A DNA stretch of 64,000 nt. Origin: Pseudomonas cichorii. GTDB taxonomy: Bacteria > Pseudomonadota > Gammaproteobacteria > Pseudomonadales > Pseudomonadaceae. A program made the position numbers and the translations under genes. The DNA is taken from contig NZ_BLVZ01000014.1 in the NCBI RefSeq assembly GCF_015471405.1, positions 62,001 to 126,000 of the forward strand, read 5' to 3'. Shown piece after piece: positions 45,901 through 53,870 of this stretch (its first letter is position 1; every line of letters starts with the position of its first letter). The notes beneath the pieces were generated by a model. That model saw only the letters and a program-made list of their open reading frames with translations, ran no database searches and was not told where the DNA came from.

Positions 45901-48900
45901 CTCCGCCCTCAAGTGTATTGTTGCCCTGATTCCAGGGGTTGCTGTAAGCCTCCAGCACGTCGTCACCCGCACCGCCTCGCAAGGTATCGAAGCCCTGACC
46001 GCGCAGAATATCGTTACCCGCGCCGCCGTACAGATCGCCGCTGCCTTCAAGCAGATCGTCACCGTCACCGCCGTCAAGCACGCCATTCCCCTGGAGAGTG
46101 TCGTCGCCTGTCTCGCCATACAGGGCGTCGAAGCCACCGCCACCGATCAGAACGTCGCTCCCGTCACCGCCGTGCAGAGTATCGTTGCCACTGCCGCCGT
46201 CGAGCAGGTCGTCGCCGATATCGCCGCTCAGCAGATCATCACCGTTGCCGCCATAAAGGGTGTCGATACCATCGCCACCGCTGATCTGGTCATTGCCATC
46301 CTGACCGTAAACGAGGTCGCTGCCTGTCGCCGCACTGACCACATCGTCGTCGGCATGGCCGAAGATAATGTCATCCAGAGCGGTTCCTTCCAGAGCCTTG
46401 CGCTTGATCGCTTCGTAGTCCCAGGTGGTGCCGTCGAACACGAACTGCTCGATCGCAGTCGCTCCCGCAACGCCCGCCTGGTAAGAGAACTGGCCGAGGA
46501 TACGTAACCGGTCATTGGTGACCTGATTGAGCACCACCAGATCGGTGCCATCACGGCGTAACAGCAGGTCGGCTGGCGCCACACCCTGAAACTGCACGCT
46601 ATCGGTGCCGGCACTGTCGATGATGAGATCGTTGCCCCATCCAGCAGTGAACTGGTACCGATCGCTTCCCGCACCACCCTCCAGGTGGTCGTCTCCAGTA
46701 CCGCCTTCGAGCAGGTCATCGCCATTGCCAGCCTGCAGGGTGTCGTTGTCGGCACCGCCATGCAAACTGTCGTCGCCAATGCCACCATCGAGCAAGTCGA
46801 CTCCGGCACCACCGGACAGCAGATCGTTTCCAATACCGCCATAGAGTGTGTCGGTCCCTTCGCCACCAAGCACGGTATCGTTGCCATCTCCAGCCTGGAC
46901 GTAGTCGTTGCCAGCACCGGCGTCGATCGTGTCATCGTCGGCATGGTCGTAGATAGTATCGTCCTGTGCCGTTCCTTCCAGCGCCTTGAGTTTGATGGCC
47001 TCATAGCCCCAGGTAACGCCGCCGTCGAACACGAACTGTTCGATGGCCGTCACCCCGGCCACACCAGCCAGATAGGAGAACTGGCCACTGATACGCAACT
47101 GATCTCCGGTGACCTGGTTGAGCACCACCAGATCCGAACCTTCACGGCGCAGCAGCAGGTCAGCAGGCTCTACGCCGGTGAACTGAACGCTGTCGCTGCC
47201 AGCGCTGTCGATGATGAGGTCCTGCCCCCAACCGGCAGCGAACCGGTATTGGTCGTTGCCCGCTCCGCCTTCAAGGTGATCGTTACCGGTATCGCCCTGC
47301 AGAATGTCATTGCCATGACCTGCATAGACATAATCAGCGCCAGCGCCTGCGATGATCAGGTCATCACCATTGCCGGCGTCCAGAAGGTCATTGCCATCGC
47401 CACCGTAGAGGCTGTCGTTGCCATCTCCGGCACTCACCACATCATCGCCCCCAAGGGCCTCGATCAGATCATCGCTGGAATAGGCGTTGATCAGGTCGGC
47501 AGCCTCAGTGCCTTCAAGGGTGAGCAGGCGCAATTGCTCCGGGTCAATCACAGTCTCCAGCCCGTCTCCGTAGCGCAGGCGCATCCCGCCAAGCGGGATC
47601 TCGCCACTAAAGAAGGAGGACAGCGATAGCTGGTCGCCGACGCTGTCGGGGAAGACAATATCCAGGCTGGTGCCGTTGCGACGGAATACCAGACTTTCCA
47701 GCGGCAGGTCGGAGAGGTAGATCGTCACGACATTTTCGTAAGTATCCACGACCACGTCCCGGCCATCTCCACGAGCGAACAGGTAGCTGTTTGTGCCCGA
47801 ACCACCATAAAGCTGGTCGTAGCCCTTACCGCCAGCCAGCAGATCATCACCGGCTCCGCCAGACAGCACATCGTCGCCGTCGCCTCCCTGCAAGGTGTCA
47901 CGACCCGCGCCCCCCTGGAGGTCGTCATTGCCTGCACCGCCGCTCAGGATGTCGTCGCCAGCACCACCAATGAGCAGGTCGTTGCCGTCGCCGCCGTCCA
48001 GTGAGTCGTCACCTTCACCACCGAGCAACAAGTCGTTCCCGGCATCCCCGAACAGAGTGTCCTTGCCGGCACCAGCGTCAAGTGTGTCGTTCCCTTCCCC
48101 GCCGAGCAGAGTGTCGTTGCCGCCGTTGCCATACAGAAAGTCGTGGCCTGCCAGGCCCGACAGCACGTCGTCGGAAGCATACCCTTCGATCAGGTCATCA
48201 CCATCGCTGGCTTGCAGCACCATCCCCATGACATCTGCGATGGTCCAGATGGTACCGTCGTGAAAGACAATCTCGTCAACGGCCATGCTGTTGGCAGCTT
48301 CGCTGGAAAAGTAGTTGTTCAGGCGAATGCTGTCGCTGGCAGAAGTACGAATGAACAGGTGGCTGTTGCTGCGCTCGATGCTGACCGCATCCGGGTCAAT
48401 GCCTTGGCCGAACACCACGCGATCCACCCTGGCGCCCGTCACTTGTGCGGCGTTGTCTATGACATCGTTGCCATACCCGACCTCGAACAGATAGGTGTCA
48501 CTGCCACGGCCGCCGATCAACGAATCGTTGCCTGTGCCGCCGATCAGTGTGTCATCGCCGTCATCGCCCATCAGTACATCATCACCGGCACCGCCGGATA
48601 GCTGGTCGTCACCCGCCAGGCCATGGATGTTGTCGTTGCCTGCCAGAGCATCGATGGTATCCCCCACCGTGCTGCCGAATATCAGGTCGTTGCCCTCGGT
48701 GATCGAGGACGCGGTCAGGATATCCAGGATCTGCTCGATGTTCAGACTGCTGCCGTCGGCAAAGGCCAGCCGCTCTATCGCACCGAAATCAAGCGTGCCG
48801 TCGAAGTCGAAGAAGTTGTCGATACGCAACGAACCGGAATCACTGCCATCGGGGTTCTTGACGCTGATAGTGACCGTAGTGGCGTTACGCGAGAACACAA

Positions 48901-51900
48901 GATCATCCTGGCCAATGCCCTCGCCGAACACCACCTGATCCAGACCGCCGCGATCAAGGATGGTGTCGTTGCCATGGCCCCAGGAGAAGTGGTAACTGTC
49001 ATTGCCCGTCTGACCGTAGAGCCTGTCGTCGCCACCCAGGCCATAGAATATGGAGTCAGCTTCTATCCCGGACAACGTATCGCTGACCGTCGTGCCGATC
49101 CTGGTCGAGAAGTCGAAGAACGAGGCCAGATCGGTGTTAGCGGCAGCAATGGCCTGAAAGGCAGCATCGCGCTTGTCGCGGTAGCCAGGCGAATAAGTCC
49201 CAAGGTCGGTCAGGATCGCAATGACACTGGCGATCCGGTCGACCCGGTCATTGGCGTAAAGGTTTTCCAATGTACCTTGCAGGCTGCCCCAGTCCACTGT
49301 GATGCCGTTGGCGTCAGAGCCGAATGCGGACTGGATGATGCTCATCTCCTGCGCATACTCGGTCTGCGCCAGAATCTGGGCAGCGGTAAAACGTTTGAAT
49401 TCCAGATACTCGGCCACCAGAATCGGCGCGGCCTGGCCATGGGGGTTCGGATCGTACTCACCCCAGCACCAGATCCCCATGTAGGAACGCCCCACAAGGT
49501 TCTCCAGCGTCACCAACTGGCGCGCGTCCATCACATGGCCATAAACCTTCATCGGGTCCCGGCTGTACGGGTCCACACCATCGGCACCCGCCCAGCGGTA
49601 GATCAGATCGTCGAGCAGCGCGTCGCGGCTGGCGGCATCGCTGGACGACACATACTGTTCAAGCAGGGACTTCAGTTCGGGGTCCATTGCCATGGCCTGG
49701 TGCAGGTCATGCACCTTGCCGAACCCCTTGGCATTGGCGAGGGACAGGATGTCCGGGGCAAGCTCGATGTCGCCACTGTTCACCCGGCGTGTGGTGTCTA
49801 CCTTGAACCACACGTCCGCAGCGGTGGAGGCGGTGCCATTGCTCAGCATGATGGTGCCGACCTGACGATGCTCGTGACCGTGAGTGTCCACATGGCTGGA
49901 GTCGGTGTAGCCCGTACTGATCGACACCACACCGGCATCGGCCAGGCTCTGCAACTCGCTCACATCGCTGATGCCGTTGCCATTGAGATCGCGCCAGACT
50001 TGCAGCTCAGCGTAAGAGCTGTCTTGCGCATCAATCACGCCATCGCCGTTGTCGTCATACTCGGCCAAGGCCTGAAAACCGTTCTCGGCAGTCTGGCCAT
50101 TACTCAGGATGCTGTGGTTGCCGAACAGTTCGGTGCCGTTGCTGATACGGCCATCACCGTTGCGGTCGTGTACCAGCAGCCCGTCGTCCGGGCTGACCCA
50201 GCCGGACATTTCACTCAGGCCATCACCATCCAGGTCAAAGTAGCTGGCACCGACTTCCAGCGTTTCGATACCGTCTCCATCCAGGTCAAGGACGATGGGG
50301 GATGTGCGACTCTCGGCATCATCGGTCTCAGGCGTTTCGTCTTCTTCCTCTTCTTCCTCACTGAGGACAATCTGCAAGTCGCTGCTGTCCTTGTTGTAGT
50401 CATTGATGACGAGAGAGCCATTGACGACCAGAGTGGTGCCATCCAGGAAATAGGTATTACCGCCGCCGTAGTACGTGTTCTCGGGGTCGGTTTCCTTGCG
50501 GGAGCCACCGGTGAGTTGCTGATTGCCCAGGTAAACTTTCCCTTTGCCGTCAGTATCGGAAATGATGTCCTGGCTATCGGCCTTGTAGATGTCGAATCCA
50601 TCGTCGCCCTTGAGGTTATCCTGGCCGTCGCCCCCTTCAAGGTAGTCGTCCCCGAGACCACCCTCGAGACTGTCATCTCCCTGGCCGCCATACAGGGTGT
50701 CCTTGCCTTCCCCACCCAGCAGGGTGTCGTTGCCCTGCCCGCCATAGAGAGTATCGACCCCCTCTCCTGCGTCGATATTGTCATCGCCAGCGCCGCCTTC
50801 GATGTAATCGTCGTCCTCCCCGCCATTGAGCGTATCGGCGCCATCCATGCCGAAAAGGTAATCCTTGCCCTCTCCACCCTGAATGTTATCGCTGCCGCTG
50901 CCGCCGAAAACGATGTAGCGCTTGTCCATGACGCCAAGATCAACGCCATCGATCGTCAGCTTGTACTCTGAGCCACTGCTGTAATCCCGGAACTCGATGT
51001 CACCGGGAATGGGAACAGGGAGGCCGAATGGCATTTCATAGGAGCCATCCGTGTCACCGGACTCTCGATAGAATTTCTCGAAGATGAGGAACGATGCACG
51101 CTTGTCGATCCACTCATCGGACAGAGCACCTTTTCCGGTTTTCACGTCCGCCAGGCTCAAATCGCTGGAGTAGCCTGGAAGCTCGATGGCGATCGGAGAC
51201 AAGGCGTACAGCGCATTCCTGACCGAAATATTGCTCTTGGCCAACGAAACAAGTGCCCCCTTCTCGCCGGGCAGAAGGATCGTATTCGCGTTGAGCGCAA
51301 TCGATGAATCAAGGCCGGAGAAAAAGCTTTGTGCCGCACCTGCAAAATTCTCGGGAGTGGTCGCCGAGTCTGAGCGTTTGCCTAGATAGGTCGCCCGAAG
51401 CCAGTCCAGGACCACATGCGTACCGGCTTCGGAAATGAGTTCTCCGAGTTTTCGTGCTTCGCCAGACAAGAGGGACGTGATGTTATTGGTTGCGAGTGCC
51501 CGCAACTCACCAAAGCCGGCAGTATCAAAAGTCTCCCATCCGACGCCCAGGTCATCCAGAAGGGTCTTGTCCAGAGTAAGAAGATCAGTCAGTCCAGCAC
51601 TTCTGGTTTTTTCAAAGGCATAGGCATAAGCGTCATAGGCAAAGAGCAGGTTCTTGACGTCATCTACGCGATTGAGATCGTCCCCGCCCTGTCTTGTGAA
51701 CCGATTGGTTTCATTCTGCCCGAGCGCCGAGAAAAGAATGGTCCCCGACCAAGCGGCATTTATTTCTCCACCGGCGCTGTCGTTCCCCAAAGAGGCAAAT
51801 AAAACCTGCCCTACGCCAGTCGCATCATTATTTGCAATATCTGAAATAGTGGGGACCAGCCATTGTCCAGTGCTGGATCGGCGACTCGGATCGAGAATGT

Positions 51901-52195
51901 CATTCAGGGCATTGATTGCCACCTGATTTGAAGCCTTCTGCATGAGGGCGTCTGAATAGGCGACACCACGCAGTTCCATCTGCCGCTGACTGTAAGACCT
52001 GATAATTTCCGCAAAGACCCCTTGCCCCGCGTTGGCAAGTGCCGCCCCCTGCAACCATAACTTTACAGCGCCATCCGGAAGCATGCTGGCAATGGCGTTG
52101 TACACATCGGCATAGTTGCCATCAGCATTCGGAGCGCGGCCTTGAAGGTCGCGAATGATTGATATCTGTTCGTCCGTCAGGTAGCTATTGCTCAT
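42944..52195 (-). CDS. Giant RTX (hemolysin-type calcium-binding) protein with FrpC-like module
   Basis: A 3083-residue, acidic, cysteine-poor protein. Residues 1-425 are non-repetitive; 425-540 hold a first block of GGxGxDxLx nonapeptides; a Glu/Asp run (about 608-628) leads into a FrpC-like module of DxDxDG calcium loops (VLDLDGDGIETL, FDLDGDGLSE, LLVHDRNGDGRISNG; about 632-765). From about 1055 to the C-terminus many nonapeptide blocks alternate with beta-rich spacers (LVFSRNATTVTISV; ASGLMKSGNDLILRVNG). Two ~200-residue units are near-duplicates (nt 46370-46690 and 46960-47290), and a Pro/Glu/Gly linker lies near 2565-2600. There is no signal peptide, so type I secretion is expected, but no ABC/HlyD/TolC genes are here. 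The ATG overlaps the upstream lipoprotein stop by 4 bases. Exact activity unknown. Confidence 0.93.
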   Translation of the reverse strand: MSNSYLTDEQISIIRDLQGRAPNADGNYADVYNAIASMLPDGAVKLWLQGAALANAGQGVFAEIIRSYSQRQMELRGVAYSDALMQKASNQVAINALNDILDPSRRSSTGQWLVPTISDIANNDATGVGQVLFASLGNDSAGGEINAAWSGTILFSALGQNETNRFTRQGGDDLNRVDDVKNLLFAYDAYAYAFEKTRSAGLTDLLTLDKTLLDDLGVGWETFDTAGFGELRALATNNITSLLSGEARKLGELISEAGTHVVLDWLRATYLGKRSDSATTPENFAGAAQSFFSGLDSSIALNANTILLPGEKGALVSLAKSNISVRNALYALSPIAIELPGYSSDLSLADVKTGKGALSDEWIDKRASFLIFEKFYRESGDTDGSYEMPFGLPVPIPGDIEFRDYSSGSEYKLTIDGVDLGVMDKRYIVFGGSGSDNIQGGEGKDYLFGMDGADTLNGGEDDDYIEGGAGDDNIDAGEGVDTLYGGQGNDTLLGGEGKDTLYGGQGDDSLEGGLGDDYLEGGDGQDNLKGDDGFDIYKADSQDIISDTDGKGKVYLGNQQLTGGSRKETDPENTYYGGGNTYFLDGTTLVVNGSLVINDYNKDSSDLQIVLSEEEEEEDETPETDDAESRTSPIVLDLDGDGIETLEVGASYFDLDGDGLSEMSGWVSPDDGLLVHDRNGDGRISNGTELFGNHSILSNGQTAENGFQALAEYDDNGDGVIDAQDSSYAELQVWRDLNGNGISDVSELQSLADAGVVSISTGYTDSSHVDTHGHEHRQVGTIMLSNGTASTAADVWFKVDTTRRVNSGDIELAPDILSLANAKGFGKVHDLHQAMAMDPELKSLLEQYVSSSDAASRDALLDDLIYRWAGADGVDPYSRDPMKVYGHVMDARQLVTLENLVGRSYMGIWCWGEYDPNPHGQAAPILVAEYLEFKRFTAAQILAQTEYAQEMSIIQSAFGSDANGITVDWGSLQGTLENLYANDRVDRIASVIAILTDLGTYSPGYRDKRDAAFQAIAAANTDLASFFDFSTRIGTTVSDTLSGIEADSIFYGLGGDDRLYGQTGNDSYHFSWGHGNDTILDRGGLDQVVFGEGIGQDDLVFSRNATTVTISVKNPDGSDSGSLRIDNFFDFDGTLDFGAIERLAFADGSSLNIEQILDILTASSITEGNDLIFGSTVGDTIDALAGNDNIHGLAGDDQLSGGAGDDVLMGDDGDDTLIGGTGNDSLIGGRGSDTYLFEVGYGNDVIDNAAQVTGARVDRVVFGQGIDPDAVSIERSNSHLFIRTSASDSIRLNNYFSSEAANSMAVDEIVFHDGTIWTIADVMGMVLQASDGDDLIEGYASDDVLSGLAGHDFLYGNGGNDTLLGGEGNDTLDAGAGKDTLFGDAGNDLLLGGEGDDSLDGGDGNDLLIGGAGDDILSGGAGNDDLQGGAGRDTLQGGDGDDVLSGGAGDDLLAGGKGYDQLYGGSGTNSYLFARGDGRDVVVDTYENVVTIYLSDLPLESLVFRRNGTSLDIVFPDSVGDQLSLSSFFSGEIPLGGMRLRYGDGLETVIDPEQLRLLTLEGTEAADLINAYSSDDLIEALGGDDVVSAGDGNDSLYGGDGNDLLDAGNGDDLIIAGAGADYVYAGHGNDILQGDTGNDHLEGGAGNDQYRFAAGWGQDLIIDSAGSDSVQFTGVEPADLLLRREGSDLVVLNQVTGDQLRISGQFSYLAGVAGVTAIEQFVFDGGVTWGYEAIKLKALEGTAQDDTIYDHADDDTIDAGAGNDYVQAGDGNDTVLGGEGTDTLYGGIGNDLLSGGAGVDLLDGGIGDDSLHGGADNDTLQAGNGDDLLEGGTGDDHLEGGAGSDRYQFTAGWGNDLIIDSAGTDSVQFQGVAPADLLLRRDGTDLVVLNQVTNDRLRILGQFSYQAGVAGATAIEQFVFDGTTWDYEAIKRKALEGTALDDIIFGHADDDVVSAATGSDLVYGQDGNDQISGGDGIDTLYGGNGDDLLSGDIGDDLLDGGSGNDTLHGGDGSDVLIGGGGFDALYGETGDDTLQGNGVLDGGDGDDLLEGSGDLYGGAGNDILRGQGFDTLRGGAGDDVLEAYSNPWNQGNNTLEGGAGSDTLYGSFGDDTYLFSLGDGQDLLIERRPGESYSNIEPSTDTLSFGAGIAASDLSFVRRGDDLIIEHANGSDSITVQNWFQEPTDHFKLEHFLFADGSSLSQADVENRVVWQGTSSGDSFIGYRELDDHIRLGDGDDQAWGRAGDDVIHGEDGNDYLEGEAGNDSLYGGSGNDQLNGGAGDDFLAAGTGDDKYVYNPGGGADIIDNSGGYSGVFFTDDIGQDRLSFSRVGDDLLILIDGDSAQSVRVLGHFLGGDKAISYVQPSGGYLLSAERIGHIVAAQGVAGGFDALIEGTVSGEQLAGYDGRDLLRGLAGNDTVFGMGGDDQVEGGDGNDYLSGGNGQHNGSGNDWLIGGAGNDVLIGEDGDDALAGGTGDDAYYYRAGDGVDVIDNSGGGFDGVFFLDVALSRLSYHRDGDDLIILVDGDLGQQVRVTNHFLGSDYAIDYVQPDGGSYLTTAQIAGRLTALPDGSGGEEPVEPGEPEEPTEPGNPGGTGEPPVAGVGGSDVLTGTTGNDILLGGAGNDTLNGVAGNDTLIGGIGDDTYVYTAGQDVIEEIGGADTLLFANGITFNQVASGLMKSGNDLILRVNGSSANQITLKEFFLGGDRLVENFTFETGGQLTAAQIYGAFGLSMPAPAAGFDNTAQGSTGDDVLDGTAQSDLLQGFNGNDALFGDAGNDRLEGGNGSDTLDGGAGNDTLIGGRGDDTYVFSAGGGQETIDNSGGGTDTLHFEGVSFNQVASGLMKSGNDLVLNVSGGSDKVTIRNWFLGGDYVVDSITFASGGQITASQLFDAFGLSNPDPAGSPAYLNLPDERAFGTVFAGQAGNQIILGSSDADLIDGGAGNDFLRGNAGNDYLIGGGGSDTYAFASGDGQDVLNNLSNTPEADNDVLSIEGVSRDNLWLSRQGNSLVIDLRGAQDSVTVQDWYVGSSQRLDAIQAGGSTLYANQVENLVSAMAAFGAPEGGEVNLSQAQHDQLNAVIAANWQ

Positions 52196-52917
52196 CGTGA
52201 ACCTCCATGGCTTTGATTGTTATTTACTTCATATACATCAATCTTGTTACGCACTTCTTTCGTGATGGACTTCCAATCCTTCAGGAGGTCATAGGAGAAA
52301 AAAGATTGAATGAGCAGCCCTGAGTGACTGTAGAAAGACGTCCTGCACGTGCCGTTTTTTCTGGAAGGGTCGTTTAACCAGACAACCCAGCAGAAGAACT
52401 CTGTCGGGGGCGTGGTGTTGTCTGATTCCCGGGATTGGTAAATATAATTGCGGGAGAAGTCTGTAGAAGACGGGGCGTTTACAGGGTATTCGATCAAGTC
52501 CAGGTCTGTGCGCTCGACTGGCGTGTCTGTCTTTTCAAAAGACAACATGCTTTCCATCCGGGTGGGGTCTCCCCGCGTGGAGATCTCTGTCCTGATCATG
52601 TGCTTTTCCCCTTTGCCTGCAGGCCCCGTTCTGGGTGGGGTAAAGAGGAAGCCCATGTTGAGGTGCAAGGTCAGCATGTCAGCCTTTGCGGCTTGAATGG
52701 TGCCAGCCGTATACACATCGAACACAACATCCGCAGGCACGCGGAAAGTCGAGCTTGCGACCTGGATCGTGTTCGGTTCACCCTTGGTAATACCGTGGGC
52801 AGCAAGGTACTCGGGGGTATTGATCTTGGGAGCTTCCTTGTTGCAGGCGGCAAGAAAGAAGAACAAAGGCAAGAGAACGAGGCAGCGGCAGAGCCTTGCA
52901 TAGGCGTCGTGAGTCAC
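52192..52917 (-). CDS. Lipoprotein coupled to the RTX gene
   Basis: A 241-residue protein with signal peptide and lipobox LAAC (LVLLPLFFFLAACNKEAP; Cys about 25). The mature domain is mixed alpha/beta with a late CRTSFYSH segment and no family I recognise. ATGA overlap with the RTX start means the two are translationally coupled. Possible roles are anchoring, processing or immunity for the RTX protein; all are inference from position. Codon use is slightly less GC-biased than sbcC. Confidence 0.8.
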   Translation of the reverse strand: MTHDAYARLCRCLVLLPLFFFLAACNKEAPKINTPEYLAAHGITKGEPNTIQVASSTFRVPADVVFDVYTAGTIQAAKADMLTLHLNMGFLFTPPRTGPAGKGEKHMIRTEISTRGDPTRMESMLSFEKTDTPVERTDLDLIEYPVNAPSSTDFSRNYIYQSRESDNTTPPTEFFCWVVWLNDPSRKNGTCRTSFYSHSGLLIQSFFSYDLLKDWKSITKEVRNKIDVYEVNNNQSHGGSR

Positions 52918-52981
52918 AGGAATCCCTTCGGCGTGATAGCTAAGTGATTCTGTCTTGAAAGCAGGCTAATGTGCAAAATTC

Positions 52982-53036
52982 TTCGCGAATGAATTCTCTC
53001 CTACCCAAACCGTGTGCGAGCGAATTTATTCGCGAA
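52982..53036. repeat. REP-like palindrome, third copy
   Basis: TTCGCGAATGAATTCTCT (52982-52999) and AGCGAATTTATTCGCGAA (53019-53036) pair at 16 of 18 positions. Same family as 14451 and 37906. Confidence 0.85.
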
Positions 53037-53045
53037 CAACCCGAA

Positions 53046-53225
53046 TCACGAAGCGCGTTCCTGTGAGTCCGCAGCCACGACCACAGAAGGCGCAGCCGAT
53101 TCGTAGGTGCGGGTTTTAAGCTGGGGGTTCATGCTGGTGATGGTCACTACAGCAATGAAAACCACATAAAGCGAAATTGCGATATACGCGCCTTGTTTGA
53201 TTGAACCCAGAATGGCAGTGGCCAT
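53046..53225 (-). CDS. Small membrane protein, unknown function
   Basis: A 59-residue protein from ATG 53225 (MATAILGSIKQGAYIAISLY), with GGAG eight bases before the start. One transmembrane segment (AYIAISLYVVFIAVVTITSM) is followed by a hydrophilic Ser/Glu tail. The frame stays open 74 codons further upstream but that part lacks an initiation signal. No family recognised. Confidence 0.5.
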   Translation of the reverse strand: MATAILGSIKQGAYIAISLYVVFIAVVTITSMNPQLKTRTYESAAPSVVVAADSQERAS

Positions 53226-53366
53226 GTTTACTGCTCCATAATGTTTTGCATGGCCAACAGGATCGTCGATATCCACAACATTGAAAAACCATAGGTATGC
53301 ATAGCCACTATCAGTTTTCTTGATGAGTGGAAAATAAAAGCTCAACCCAGGATAAACACCCACGCA

Positions 53367-53403
53367 TAAAAATCCCCCGTCACTCATGAAGTAACGGGGG
53401 ATT
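53367..53403 (-). terminator. Terminator of the 60-residue exported protein
   Basis: On the minus strand AATCCCCCGTTACT (53403-53390) pairs with AGTGACGGGGGATT (53384-53371; one G-U pair), followed by TTTAT. It lies about 100 bases past the stop at 53504. Confidence 0.75.
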
Positions 53404-53503
53404 CGGTGTAAGCCCAGTCCACAGTAGATGCATGGTCTGCCACGCAATGGGCAGTGGTCGCAAAAACCTGTGTGAGCCAGTGAAAACCGTGATCGTTCAG
53501 TGC

Positions 53504-53686
53504 TTACTGCGCGGTCTTGTGGTCCAGCGCGGCATAGAAGTTGGCACTTTTTTGCAGGTATTTTGGAGTGTAAGTCTGGGTGGCGTGGGCTTTCTTGTCG
53601 CTGACTTCAACGCTGGCGCTGGCAGGGAGAACAACAGATGCCGAAATAGCCGATGCTGCAATGATGGAAAAGATATTGAAGTTCAT
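53504..53686 (-). CDS. Small exported protein
   Basis: A 60-residue precursor with a clear signal peptide (MNFNIFSIIAASAISASVVL, then PASA; predicted cleavage after ASA) and a 35-residue mature part ending YAALDHKTAQ. GAGGG precedes the ATG by 8 bases and a terminator follows, so the gene is probably real. The mature part is basic and Tyr/Lys-rich with no known domain. Confidence 0.7.
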   Translation of the reverse strand: MNFNIFSIIAASAISASVVLPASASVEVSDKKAHATQTYTPKYLQKSANFYAALDHKTAQ

Positions 53687-53828
53687 GTCGTTAACCCTCG
53701 GTGGTCTTTTATATATGCACGCTTGGATTCAAGTGGTGGCCGTTCTGGCCGTGACTCAAACTTACGCCCGAGGCTGCTCATTCAAAAATCTTTTATGCCA
53801 CTAACTCATATCATCTGGATTAATAGTT

Positions 53829-53859
53829 GCTCAAGCCCACGTAAACCACGGGCTTGAGC
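53829..53859. terminator. Hairpin at the 3' end of the lactonase gene
   Basis: GCTCAAGCCC (53829-53838) and GGGCTTGAGC (53850-53859) form a perfect 10-bp stem 12 bases past the lactonase stop. There is no proper T-run, so termination is likely but weak. Confidence 0.6.
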
Positions 53860-53870
53860 CTTGGAGGCAG

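Noticed and set aside
48000..48200. Short tandem direct repeats that could be mistaken for a CRISPR array
   Set aside because: They are 27-base periodic codons of the RTX nonapeptides, in frame, with no unique spacers.
48623..50971. 782-codon open frame antisense to the RTX gene, and smaller ones at 43712, 45449 and 46685
   Set aside because: They arise from the repetitive Gly/Asp codons of the RTX gene and read as low-complexity Val/Ala/Ile-rich products.
53226..53447. N-terminal extension of the 59-residue membrane protein
   Set aside because: No initiation signal; ATG 53225 has a proper GGAG site.
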